From: a virus
Length of the DNA: 64,000 nt
Direction: 5' to 3' (one strand)
IMG/VR virus record: IMGVR_UViG_3300021085_000013
Span: 52,900 to 116,899 of that record
Below are positions 46,237 to 53,048 of the stretch, piece by piece; the first letter of the stretch is position 1, and every line of letters starts with the position of its first letter. The position numbers and the translations under genes were made by a program. The notes beneath the pieces were generated by a model, which was given only the letters and a program-made list of their open reading frames with translations, was not told the DNA's origin and searched no databases.

Positions 46237-46640
46237 TGCTTTTCAAATTCGTACCAATGATCTGTTTCTGCACAACACTTAAGTCCGTCGACAATAAGCA
46301 TATCAATTTCAGAAGCGGAGAGAGTGTCGAACCATGCGCTAATGATACCTTCTAAAAGAGGAAGAGTTTCCTCAGATGTCATTGAATTGCGACCCATGTT
46401 AGAATAAATGTATTCTTCTTGTGCTTGTCTAACAATTGCTCCACCAATTCTAATTGCTACATCACCGTTATCGTTAAATCGCCTTCCTGAAAAGTATTCG
46501 CCATCTCCGAACTTTTCGAAAATATCCTTTTCTGGATGTCTCATTTTAAAGATTCCAATTTGAGTAGTGAGATGTGGGATAATAGATTTTGCAGGTTCAT
46601 ACCAACTAATTCCGTTTGCTTTGATTGATTCTAAGTTCAT
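46227..46640 (-). CDS. Hypothetical protein (137 aa)
   Basis: Unrecognised. Mixed alpha/beta with a charged loop (F-G-D-G-E-Y-F-S-G-R-R-F-N-D-N-G) and a C-terminal Cys pair (K-C-C-A-E-T-D-H-W-Y). It is the first gene after the 41-bp three-copy cassette at 46660-46700 and probably leads a transcript continuing into the UV-endonuclease gene. Confidence 0.5.
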   Translation of the reverse strand: MNLESIKANGISWYEPAKSIIPHLTTQIGIFKMRHPEKDIFEKFGDGEYFSGRRFNDNGDVAIRIGGAIVRQAQEEYIYSNMGRNSMTSEETLPLLEGIISAWFDTLSASEIDMLIVDGLKCCAETDHWYEFEKQWD

Positions 46641-46659
46641 GTGTTTGTTTTAATTATTA

Positions 46660-46700
46660 ATTACTATACTAATATAAGCAAAATACTTGAGATAAAAAAA
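46660..46700 (-). promoter_or_regulatory. 41-bp promoter/leader cassette, copy A
   Basis: One of three near-identical copies (also 47096 and 53049). The minus strand reads a T-run, then ATCTCAAGTATTTTGC and TTATATTAGTATAGTAAT. It ends 20 nt before the ATG at 46640. The conserved placement 17-20 nt before three different genes argues for a promoter or shared leader. AGTATAGT resembles the GTATAAT box. Confidence 0.6.
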
Positions 46701-46717
46701 CATTTTACTGTTTATTT

Positions 46718-46855
46718 TTAATCTTCTTTATTTTTATGCTTATTCTTTCTTCGATACTTTTTCTTGTTTCTCACAGGAGTAGGCATACGAAGGGCATCAA
46801 GCCACTCTTGTAATGTTAAATTTACTTCTTTTAATTTCTTACCCTTGTTTTCCAT
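46718..46855 (-). CDS. Short basic protein (45 aa)
   Basis: An ORF of 46 codons including the stop, beginning at the ATG that overlaps the upstream stop as TAATG. The protein starts M-E-N-K-G-K-K-L-K-E-V, has a short amphipathic helix (L-T-L-Q-E-W-L-D-A-L-R) and ends with a Lys/Arg cluster (R-N-K-K-K-Y-R-R-K-N-K-H). The TAATG overlap and protein-like composition support it as a real gene. A nucleic-acid-binding or ribosome-binding role would suit the charge but is guesswork. Confidence 0.5.
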   Translation of the reverse strand: MENKGKKLKEVNLTLQEWLDALRMPTPVRNKKKYRRKNKHKNKED

Positions 46856-47079
46856 TACCTTTCTAAGATTACAAAATCTCCAAACGCTTCGTCAAATACC
46901 TTAATAAGATTTTCATAGTCTCCTCCTGTCATTTGAGAATAAAGAGTTTCCCAATCCTTTCCAAGATCTTTTGAAAAACTTTTTGCGTAGGCTAATAGCA
47001 TGAAGGCATTTCCTTCAGGACCCGTTAAGTCGATTATTACAGGATTTGATTGATGTTTGTGAAGTTTTTTTCTGATCAT
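46855..47079 (-). CDS. Small hypothetical protein (74 aa)
   Basis: Unrecognised. Basic start (M-I-R-K-K-L-H-K-H-Q), then D-L-T-G-P-E-G-N-A-F-M-L-L-A-Y-A and helices. The 41-bp cassette copy B lies 17 nt before its ATG, and the 45-aa gene follows with a TAATG overlap. This pattern (short first gene under the cassette) recurs at 53032. Confidence 0.5.
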   Translation of the reverse strand: MIRKKLHKHQSNPVIIDLTGPEGNAFMLLAYAKSFSKDLGKDWETLYSQMTGGDYENLIKVFDEAFGDFVILER

Positions 47080-47095
47080 TATTATTGCTTGATTG

Positions 47096-47136
47096 ATTAC
47101 TATACTAATATAAGCAAAAAATCTGAGATAAAAAAA
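47096..47136 (-). promoter_or_regulatory. 41-bp promoter/leader cassette, copy B
   Basis: Same sequence family as the copies at 46660 and 53049, with a few differences around the TTTTTTGC segment. It ends 17 nt before the ATG at 47079. Confidence 0.6.
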
Positions 47137-47184
47137 CTTTTAGCTGTTTATTTTCAAAAAACTTTTGGTTATAACCAGAAGTTA

Positions 47185-47781
47185 TTACAAAAACTTATGG
47201 TACAGTTTACCTAAAGGATATTCGTTATCTTCTGACTCCATCTTTTCAGGATGCCATTGAACTGCCCATATCTTTTTATCTAAGTCTTCGAATCCTTCAA
47301 CTACAGAATATAATGGATATGAAAGATGTGTAGCTTTGAAGTTTTTAGCTAGTATATTACAGTGTTGATGATGCCTAGAATTAACACTAGTTAATGTTCC
47401 ATTTAAATCTTCAACCGTATGGAATTGAGATGGCTTCCCGCTATGATCAACGTCTTCTGAAAAGTCAGCTGCTTTATGATCTTCTACTATTGCATCAGAT
47501 AAATCTTCTACCGTTCCTCCAAAATAATGATTTAGGATTTGCATTCCTCTACATATTCCTAATATTCTATTATTAGAATCCAGGGCCTGTTTAATCCATA
47601 CGAATTCTTTAGCGTCCCTTTCTTCGTCTTTTCCAATGTCTGCTCCTCCACATAATAGTAAAGGGCCTTTGACCTTGCGTCTAAGATCTAGCCATATTAT
47701 TTCATGGTTGTAATGTGAAAGCCAGAGTCGAATTGCCTCTTTTTCCTTTATTCCCCTTGGAGGTGCTACGTAAATAGTCAT
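47185..47781 (-). CDS. Class-I glutamine amidotransferase-like hydrolase (peptidase C26 type)
   Basis: 198 aa. Catalytic triad visible: nucleophile Cys77 in G-I-C-R-G-M-Q, and His177/Glu179 in Q-W-H-P-E-K-M-E. L-L-C-G-G-A-D-I-G at 43-50 forms the oxyanion side. It resembles PuuD-type gamma-glutamyl hydrolases rather than a biosynthetic glutaminase, since no synthase domain is attached. It might cut gamma-glutamyl or other amide bonds. The genome also has an amidoligase (29450) and an ATP-grasp ligase (55323), enzyme types that occur together with C26 hydrolases in peptide-tag pathways. A hairpin abuts its start. Confidence 0.75.
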   Translation of the reverse strand: MTIYVAPPRGIKEKEAIRLWLSHYNHEIIWLDLRRKVKGPLLLCGGADIGKDEERDAKEFVWIKQALDSNNRILGICRGMQILNHYFGGTVEDLSDAIVEDHKAADFSEDVDHSGKPSQFHTVEDLNGTLTSVNSRHHQHCNILAKNFKATHLSYPLYSVVEGFEDLDKKIWAVQWHPEKMESEDNEYPLGKLYHKFL

Positions 47782-47783
47782 AA

Positions 47784-47812
47784 TAAAAACCCAATGAATT
47801 TGGGTTATTTTT
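47784..47812 (-). terminator. Terminator-like hairpin upstream of amidotransferase-like gene
   Basis: Minus strand AACCCAA / TTGGGTT stem (7 bp) with an ATTCA loop, followed by TTTATT. It lies just after the stop of the 185-aa gene and almost touches the next ATG, so it could also act on that gene's translation. Confidence 0.6.
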
Positions 47813-47818
47813 AAAAAG

Positions 47819-48376
47819 CTAGGATTTGAAAAGGTTGTTTACCTGATCAACGATATCTTTTCCTTTATAAGATGCCTTAAAATGTTTAAGCAATTCTTTC
47901 TTAGCTTTCTTTTTATCAGAAGATGATAAATTGTCAAATCTGTCTATAATAGAAGAATTGTTATCTTTTGCGGCTCTATATTGTCCACCATCATCAATGT
48001 ATTGTGCATATAGATCGTATGATTTAAAGTATTTTAAGAATAATTCTAGATCAGATAAGATTTCTTTTTCTAGTTGATTCTTTAATTTTCTATAGATGGT
48101 TTTCTTTTTGTTATAGTAATATTCCCATCCATCATTTTCTTGCATTCTCCATCCACTTACTTTATACATGTGGATCGTATCTTTAGAAGATAATTTGATT
48201 TCAAATTTAATACCCTTGTCAGTTGAAAGATCTTCAATGCTTTTAAGCATATCTTCCTTAGGTAATAATCTCGCCATAATCCATTCAACTTCCTGTTTCA
48301 TTTCTTCAGGAGAACCCCAGTTCTTTTTGAAATCGTTATATGCGTAATACTTTTCGAATGTCATTAGATGTTTCAT
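47819..48376 (-). CDS. Hypothetical protein with capsid-targeting-like N-terminus (185 aa)
   Basis: Starts M-K-H-L-M-T-F-E-K-Y-Y, matching the aromatic/charged spacing of the shared N-terminal peptide, but without an obvious (L/I)-x-E. The rest is helical and Lys-rich, with a central beta pair (K-G-I-K-F-E-I-K-L-S-S-K-D-T). Unrecognised. A GATATATA box ends 4 nt before the start. Confidence 0.5.
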   Translation of the reverse strand: MKHLMTFEKYYAYNDFKKNWGSPEEMKQEVEWIMARLLPKEDMLKSIEDLSTDKGIKFEIKLSSKDTIHMYKVSGWRMQENDGWEYYYNKKKTIYRKLKNQLEKEILSDLELFLKYFKSYDLYAQYIDDGGQYRAAKDNNSSIIDRFDNLSSSDKKKAKKELLKHFKASYKGKDIVDQVNNLFKS

Positions 48377-48380
48377 ACTC

Positions 48381-48388
48381 TATATATC
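48381..48388 (-). promoter_or_regulatory. GATATATA box next to start codon
   Basis: Minus strand ATAGATATATAGAGT directly before ATG 48376, overlapping the end of the glycosyltransferase gene. Confidence 0.4.
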
Positions 48389-49113
48389 TATCCTACGAAT
48401 CCAGGATCTCCAGCTCTTCTATCCCATCCAATATGTTTGACATATCCATCATTATCGTCCACTGATAAACTAACAACTATAAAACCCTGATCTCTATACC
48501 AGTGATCTACGAGATGTTCTCTAACCATTCCCGTGTACCCGTTATTTAATAGTCTATAGTCGCTCATTCTTTTTAAGCCTGGATTCCAGCTAAATCCCAT
48601 ATAATCCCTGACTATCATGGGAGTACCGTCCTCGTTCATGTCTCCTGTTGAAAAACTAGCAGGAAGAACAGCTCTAACTTTCATTCCGTTTAATTCAAAT
48701 ACTCTTTCAGATATTTTATTTAAAATCCTATCGTTCTTTGGGCGTATCCACGCTTGTAATATTTTTTCACTAGCAGAGAGAATTCTAATAGAATCTTCGA
48801 TAAATCCATGTCTATAGAATTCCCAATCTTCTTCACAATGAAAGACATATTTAGTAGTTACGGTAGAGTATGCTTTATCTATTGACTTTGACTGTCCTAG
48901 TTTATTTTCATTAAACATAAACTCTAAAGAGTTATTATACTTCTTATTAAGCTCATCACATGCATCAAATACTTCTTCCTGTGCAGAGTCCTCTGTTATA
49001 ATAAATCTTTCAATTGGATATGTGTTGAATTTAAAAAAAGAGTCTAGTGTTTTTTCTAAAAGATCAACTCTTCCACATGAGGTAAGAACAACTGTAACTG
49101 AATTTATTTCCAT
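48388..49113 (-). CDS. GT-A family glycosyltransferase (241 aa)
   Basis: The N-terminal Rossmann-like start S-V-T-V-V-L-T-S-C-G-R-V-D-L-L-E-K-T-L matches family-2-type nucleotide-sugar transferases. H-C-E-E-D-W-E-F at 92-99 occupies the metal-binding DxD position. G-F-S-W-N-P-G-L further on is typical of the acceptor side. The product may glycosylate phage DNA, a virion protein or a host glycan. It is separate from the glycosyltransferase in the oxygenase operon and follows the small membrane protein gene with a 10-nt overlap. Confidence 0.7.
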   Translation of the reverse strand: MEINSVTVVLTSCGRVDLLEKTLDSFFKFNTYPIERFIITEDSAQEEVFDACDELNKKYNNSLEFMFNENKLGQSKSIDKAYSTVTTKYVFHCEEDWEFYRHGFIEDSIRILSASEKILQAWIRPKNDRILNKISERVFELNGMKVRAVLPASFSTGDMNEDGTPMIVRDYMGFSWNPGLKRMSDYRLLNNGYTGMVREHLVDHWYRDQGFIVVSLSVDDNDGYVKHIGWDRRAGDPGFVG

Positions 49114-49445
49114 AGTATTTGTATTGATATTAAAATAAGGGTTAATAACAGAGACACTCCGGTCTTCGCCGTGATACCTTCATTCATAAAGTAATAAGTC
49201 ATAGCAGTAAATATAAGAATACCACTAGCAAAACCTATGAATCTTCCAGGCCAAAGTAAACCGTCAAAGTGCTCAACAACCATCTGCGTTGCTTTAATTA
49301 AAATGTAACTAATGATAGAACCCATTCCAATGGCAACTGGCCATGGATTTTTCTTAAACCAAGGCCATACAAATTGTCCATTAGTTTGAATCCAAATAAG
49401 TCCTTGCCCTAATAGGAATAATAAAAAGCCGTAAAAAAGTTTCAT
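49104..49445 (-). CDS. Small integral membrane protein, four predicted TM helices (113 aa)
   Basis: Hydrophobic segments at about 1-20, 35-55, 66-85 and 93-112 predict four transmembrane helices and short loops. The pattern resembles small multidrug-resistance or GtrA-like proteins, but I see no decisive motif. It overlaps the next glycosyltransferase gene, so a flippase or anchor role for sugar transfer is one possibility; a holin is another. Confidence 0.5.
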   Translation of the reverse strand: MKLFYGFLLFLLGQGLIWIQTNGQFVWPWFKKNPWPVAIGMGSIISYILIKATQMVVEHFDGLLWPGRFIGFASGILIFTAMTYYFMNEGITAKTGVSLLLTLILISIQILWK

Positions 49446-50074
49446 TAGAATAATGAATTAGTAGTAGTTAATAGATGTGATATAAATGAAGGCCTATGTG
49501 AATCACTGGCTCCCATTTCCTTTATTGCAGTTATATGTTGTTTTGTTCCATATCCTTTATTAGAATTCCACCCGTATCCTGGAGTTTCTTCATCTAATTC
49601 TTTCATTAACATATCTCTACTTGTTTTAGCAAGTATAGATGCAGCAGCGATAGAACTATATTTATTATCTCCACCTATTACAGTTTTAAAAGGTATTCCT
49701 TCATATCCGTGGAATTGATCTCCATCCACTAATATAAAATTAAATGAATTGTCAATGGTGTTTAGACATTCTTTCATTCCTAGAAGAGTAGCCTTTAATA
49801 TGTTAGTAGATTCTATTGTTTCCGTATCTATATGCTGAACGCTATACGCAATTGCGTTATCTAATACTATTTCCCTAGCCTCTTTTCTCTGAGATTCATT
49901 TAGCAATTTAGAATCTTTTATTAAAGGATGGTTAAATCCATACGGCATAATAACCGCAGATACTGTAACTGGTCCTGCCAAGGCACCTCGACCTGCTTCG
50001 TCTATTCCAACTTCAACGATACTTCTATCGTCATTATAACTTCCTTTAAGTAAGATGTGTTTTGCTTTCTCCAT
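49445..50074 (-). CDS. rnhB: Ribonuclease HII
   Basis: I choose ATG 50074 rather than 50101: the TGTGTATAAC box at 50091-50100 would be the promoter, and M-E-K-A-K-H starts a normal RNase HII. V-G-I-D-E-A-G-R-G-A-L-A-G-P carries the first Asp/Glu pair, L-V-D-G-D the next, and A-S-I-L-A-K-T-S-R-D a later Asp. K-G-Y-G-T-K-Q-H is also conserved. It removes ribonucleotides and RNA primers from DNA. It starts 42 nt after the PhoH stop. Confidence 0.9.
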   Translation of the reverse strand: MEKAKHILLKGSYNDDRSIVEVGIDEAGRGALAGPVTVSAVIMPYGFNHPLIKDSKLLNESQRKEAREIVLDNAIAYSVQHIDTETIESTNILKATLLGMKECLNTIDNSFNFILVDGDQFHGYEGIPFKTVIGGDNKYSSIAAASILAKTSRDMLMKELDEETPGYGWNSNKGYGTKQHITAIKEMGASDSHRPSFISHLLTTTNSLF

Positions 50075-50090
50075 ATTAAGTTTTATAGGA

Positions 50091-50100
50091 GTTATACACA
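50091..50100 (-). promoter_or_regulatory. TGTGTATAAC box, candidate promoter of rnhB
   Basis: Minus strand AAATGTGTGTATAACTCC, 17 nt before the preferred rnhB start. It would put the upstream in-frame ATG (50101) outside the transcript. Confidence 0.4.
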
Positions 50101-50115
50101 CATTTAGTGAAATGT

Positions 50116-50844
50116 TTATTTAGGCTCGTGGTTTTCCTTCCACTTATCGTATCTCTTTACAACTTCTTGAAGGATCTTTGCTCTAACAATATCTTTTTCA
50201 GTAAATTCATGCACACCTATTCCTTTAATACCTGTCATTAATTCAGTAAACGAAGGTAAACCAACATTGGCTTTAGATATATCATGCTGGCTAACGTCTC
50301 CTGTTACTATAACCTTAGAGTCTTTACCCATTCTTGTTACAAATAACATTAACTGCTTGAACGTTGCATTCTGTGCTTCATCTAATACCATTAATGATCC
50401 GTCAAATGTATCACCTCTCATATAAGCCATTGGCCTAAATACAATAACTTCTTTCTCTACGAGAGTTTGTGCTATTTCAGATCCTACTATTTTTGTAATG
50501 TTAGATATGTATGATTGCATAAACGGATCTATCTTGTCTGCGATATCTCCTGGTAAAAATCCTAACTTTTCACCTGCTTCTTGGATGGGTTTACATAATA
50601 CTATTTGTGAAATCTCTTTTCTAGCTAAGAGGAGAAGTGCAGTATAACATGCTGTAAATGTTTTGGATGTTCCAGCTGGACCTGTGCAAAACGTTATCTG
50701 ATTCTCTAGTATTGTGTTTGTATATTTCTTTTGGGATTGTCTTAATTGTACTCCTTTTAATTCTGCTTCTTTTATTCCGTATCTTCTTCTTCTAGGTCCA
50801 TCGGAGCTAGATGAAGATTTATTGTTTGAATTGTTTCTGCTCAT
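50116..50844 (-). CDS. phoH: PhoH-like P-loop ATPase
   Basis: 242 aa. After a Ser/Asn/Arg-rich leader (1-30) it has Walker A at 55-62 (G-P-A-G-T-S-K-T), then A-C-Y-T-A-L and Q-I-V-L-C-K-P, Walker B (M-V-L-D-E-A-Q-N) and G-D-V-S-Q-H-D. This is the PhoH family, common in large phages and linked to RNA metabolism in bacteria, although its phage function is unsettled. It sits next to RNase HII and near bS21 and DnaJ, suggesting RNA or ribosome work. Confidence 0.88.
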   Translation of the reverse strand: MSRNNSNNKSSSSSDGPRRRRYGIKEAELKGVQLRQSQKKYTNTILENQITFCTGPAGTSKTFTACYTALLLLARKEISQIVLCKPIQEAGEKLGFLPGDIADKIDPFMQSYISNITKIVGSEIAQTLVEKEVIVFRPMAYMRGDTFDGSLMVLDEAQNATFKQLMLFVTRMGKDSKVIVTGDVSQHDISKANVGLPSFTELMTGIKGIGVHEFTEKDIVRAKILQEVVKRYDKWKENHEPK

Positions 50845-50858
50845 CGAGTTTAATTTTT

Positions 50859-51116
50859 TTAGTCTCCTGCCATTATTACCGTTTTTTTAAGCTGCAATAA
50901 CGTATCACATTTTTCATACTCCTCAAGTTCTTCAAAATATTCTATAATAATATCTATGAACTTGCTCCTTTGTCCTTCGCCATGAGGGATTTCTATCGTA
51001 TTCTTGCCTTCGCTGAATACAACAAATCTATTAATGGTTTTAGTAAAATTTCTTGTGATAGTATAATAGCTTGATCTCATCAATGCGTCTTTGTCATCAC
51101 TAAAAGATTCCTTCAT
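50859..51116 (-). CDS. Small protein with UVR-like C-terminal helix (85 aa)
   Basis: I place the start at ATG 51116 (M-K-E-S-F-S-D-D-K-D); the longer frame needs a TTG at 51158. An N-terminal part with Y-T-I-T-R-N-F-T-K-T-I-N and V-V-F-S-E-G precedes the C-terminal E-Y-F-E-E-L-E-E-Y-E-K-C, the same motif as in the 101-aa and 97-aa proteins nearby. That motif resembles the UVR helix pair of UvrB, UvrC and McsA. Function unknown. Confidence 0.55.
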   Translation of the reverse strand: MKESFSDDKDALMRSSYYTITRNFTKTINRFVVFSEGKNTIEIPHGEGQRSKFIDIIIEYFEELEEYEKCDTLLQLKKTVIMAGD

Positions 51117-51222
51117 TACAAAGTATATTTTTTTATATCGAGATATTAATAATCTCAATTTATATATTTAATTCCGGTAAGGTCTAAGGTAAAATGAAGT
51201 AAAAAAATATGTTATTATATTT

Positions 51223-51420
51223 CTACTTGTCCTTGTTTTCGGCGTCTGATTTCTTCTGAAGATATATTGCCTTTTGGAACTTAAGTCTCTTTACTGCAGA
51301 GGGCTTCGTATATTGCTTTTCATCTCTGACCTTTTTCATTTGTTTGGTCTTGATGGTTTTGCGCTTATACTGTTTTAAAGCTTTTTCTATATTCCCTTTA
51401 TCTACATTAATTATTAACAT
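51223..51420 (-). CDS. rpsU: Ribosomal protein bS21
   Basis: 65 aa, the size of bacterial bS21. I-I-N-V-D-K-G-N-I-E-K-A-L-K-Q-Y-K-R-K matches the family N-terminus, and K-P-S-A-V-K-R-L-K-F-Q-K-A-I-Y-L-Q-K has the Bacteroidota-type C-terminus, including the aromatic position (Tyr53) that I recall contacting the anti-Shine-Dalgarno sequence in Flavobacterium (Tyr54 there). bS21 sits on the 30S platform near the mRNA exit. A phage copy can replace or compete with host bS21 and bias initiation towards phage mRNAs. It overlaps the upstream UVR-like gene by 7 nt and has no SD before its ATG. Family call is strong; replacement is inference. Confidence 0.9.
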   Translation of the reverse strand: MLIINVDKGNIEKALKQYKRKTIKTKQMKKVRDEKQYTKPSAVKRLKFQKAIYLQKKSDAENKDK

Positions 51421-51719
51421 ATATTGCTTATGATTTTTTTAAGTTCATGGCATCTTTCATATTCTTCTTGTTCTGCAAAATACTTGATAACCGTTTCTAG
51501 TGCTGCTATTTTTTCTTCTTTAGGAGAATTATTATTTAATGCTCCCATTTCATTTTCAATTATAGCCTTATAAATTAAGTCCATCATTATCTCTTTGGAT
51601 GATGATTTCAATTTCTCAATAAACGCGATTGATTCTACGCTGTTGTTAACTTCAAATTCTGGATTATTTCTATTGGTATCTGAATTATCCCATTCGTCAA
51701 AATCTGGTAAATCATTCAT
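51414..51719 (-). CDS. Small protein with UVR-like C-terminal helix (101 aa)
   Basis: Acidic N-terminus (L-P-D-F-D-E-W-D-N-S-D-T) followed by a helical middle and the C-terminal F-A-E-Q-E-E-Y-E-R-C-H-E-L-K-K motif shared with two neighbours. It overlaps DnaJ by 8 nt and bS21 by 7 nt, so it is coupled to both. An adaptor role between chaperone and ribosome functions is an attractive but unproven reading. Confidence 0.55.
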   Translation of the reverse strand: MNDLPDFDEWDNSDTNRNNPEFEVNNSVESIAFIEKLKSSSKEIMMDLIYKAIIENEMGALNNNSPKEEKIAALETVIKYFAEQEEYERCHELKKIISNIC

Positions 51720-52512
51720 TGTCTATTTCTTTTATTTTTTTTATTAGTTCTATTTGTGAATCTTTAAGGGGCGGATTAAATGCATTTAATTTCACCATAA
51801 GGTTACCATAAGTATTCATACTATATATCGGGAATCCTTTACCACTTATTCTTAATATCTTATTATTCTGTGAATTTGGAGGTACATTTACCTTTATTTT
51901 ATAGAAGGGAGTATTAATTTCTATTTCAGTACCTAGAATCATATCGTAAAAGGAAACATCTGCATCTACGTATATGTCATTGCCATGCAGTATAACCCTA
52001 TCATCAAGCCTTAAATTAATTATAATAATTAAATCTCCATTAGGGGCTGATGAGTTAGCAGGATGAGGTTGACCTTTACCACTAATCCTTAGCTTCATAC
52101 CCTCATAAACTCCCTTTGGTATATTAATGTTTAATTTTTTAGAACCTATATCTACTCTCTTTTGAGTTCCATGGTAAGATTCTTCTAAGGTAATTGCCAT
52201 TCTAATCGTGACATCTCTTCCTTTAGATGAAGAGCCGAATGCATCATTAAACATATCACTAAAAGATCCTTCTCCATTTCTAAACCAACTGTCGAATGGA
52301 TTTTCTGAAGGACGATATTCTAATTCAATATCGTATTTTCTTTTTCTATCCTTATCAGATAAAACCTCATAAGCTGTGACTATTTCTTTAAAGGAAGACT
52401 CATCCCCTTCAACTGTATCGGGATGATATTGCTTTGCTAGTTTACGATATGCCTTTTTAATCTCGGCTTGGCTTGCTGTCTTTTCTATCTGCAGCAGTTC
52501 GTAGTAATTCAT
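51712..52512 (-). CDS. DnaJ-type co-chaperone without zinc finger (CbpA-like)
   Basis: 266 aa. The J domain spans 1-62 with H-P-D at 30-32 (L-A-K-Q-Y-H-P-D), then a short Gly/Ser/Phe linker and two beta C-terminal domains (V-R-I-... G-R-D-V-T-I-R-M-A-I-T-L-E-E-S-Y-H-G-T and L-R-I-S-G-K-G). No CxxCxGxG repeats are present, so this is a class-B-like CbpA type. It stimulates a DnaK ATPase, presumably the host's. It is encoded with Hsp20, suggesting a phage folding or assembly module. The start overlaps the end of the 64-aa gene. Confidence 0.88.
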   Translation of the reverse strand: MNYYELLQIEKTASQAEIKKAYRKLAKQYHPDTVEGDESSFKEIVTAYEVLSDKDRKRKYDIELEYRPSENPFDSWFRNGEGSFSDMFNDAFGSSSKGRDVTIRMAITLEESYHGTQKRVDIGSKKLNINIPKGVYEGMKLRISGKGQPHPANSSAPNGDLIIIINLRLDDRVILHGNDIYVDADVSFYDMILGTEIEINTPFYKIKVNVPPNSQNNKILRISGKGFPIYSMNTYGNLMVKLNAFNPPLKDSQIELIKKIKEIDNE

Positions 52513-52651
52513 TCTTTCTTTTCTTTACGGCTTCTTTAACGACTTTAATACTCTTTCTTTTTTCAACCACATCTCTTTTCTGTTGGTTTTCCATAAGATC
52601 TGCAATTCTCGTAAGTTGATCCGCAATGACTTTTAGTAATTGTTCTTCCAT
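52457..52651 (-). CDS. Small basic helical protein (64 aa)
   Basis: I place the start at ATG 52651 (M-E-E-Q-L-L-K-V-I-A-D), because a TGTGTATAA box lies at 52659-52667, within the longer frame that begins at 52687. Two helices with a Lys/Arg-rich second half (V-V-E-K-R-K-S-I-K-V-V-K-E-A-V-K-K-R-K). Unrecognised; it overlaps dnaJ by 56 nt in another frame, an unusually long overlap. Confidence 0.45.
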   Translation of the reverse strand: MEEQLLKVIADQLTRIADLMENQQKRDVVEKRKSIKVVKEAVKKRKNELLRTAADRKDSKPSRD

Positions 52652-52658
52652 AATATAT

Positions 52659-52667
52659 TTATACACA
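52659..52667 (-). promoter_or_regulatory. TGTGTATAA box, candidate promoter of DnaJ-bS21 group
   Basis: Minus strand AAATGTGTATAAATATATT, 8 nt before the preferred start at 52651. It would drive the group that includes dnaJ, bS21 and PhoH. Confidence 0.4.
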
Positions 52668-52693
52668 TTTATTTGATTATGTTTCAACCCCCT

Positions 52694-52727
52694 TAAAGGC
52701 CAATGGTTATAACTATTAGCCTTTATA
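52694..52727 (-). other. Intergenic hairpin, weak terminator or RNA structure
   Basis: An imperfect inverted repeat, AAAGGCTAAT / ATTGGCCTTT on the minus strand, with one G-T pair. No clear U-run follows, so I call it a structured element rather than a terminator. It sits between the UVR-like 97-aa gene and the TGTGTATAA-led group. Confidence 0.5.
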
Positions 52728-52738
52728 AAGGAAGATTG

Positions 52739-53032
52739 TTATTTATTATCTAAAATCTTTTTAAGATGTGCACACTTTTCATACTCTTCAGATTGTTGAA
52801 ACCAGTCTAACATTTGTTGAAGTGTTCTTATGATTGGTTCTATTTCGATACCATTATCTTGCATTGATTTAAAATCAACTCCCTTTTCTAAAATCATATC
52901 CCAATTATTTCTAACTAGTTTATCTTTTAATTCATGAAGGTTATTTTCCATATCTGCATTTTTTTGGATCTGAGCTATTTCATCGTGCTCATCATTGTTT
53001 TGGTCTTCAAAACCATCAAAGTCGTCAAACAT
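52739..53032 (-). CDS. Small acidic protein with UVR-like C-terminus (97 aa)
   Basis: The N-terminus is Asp/Glu/Asn-rich (F-D-D-F-D-G-F-E-D-Q-N-N-D-E-H-D-E-I). The C-terminus W-F-Q-Q-S-E-E-Y-E-K-C-A-H-L-K-K matches the 101-aa and 85-aa proteins. The 41-bp cassette copy C lies 17 nt upstream. Function unknown. Confidence 0.55.
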   Translation of the reverse strand: MFDDFDGFEDQNNDEHDEIAQIQKNADMENNLHELKDKLVRNNWDMILEKGVDFKSMQDNGIEIEPIIRTLQQMLDWFQQSEEYEKCAHLKKILDNK

Positions 53033-53048
53033 ATTTTTCTTATTTTTA

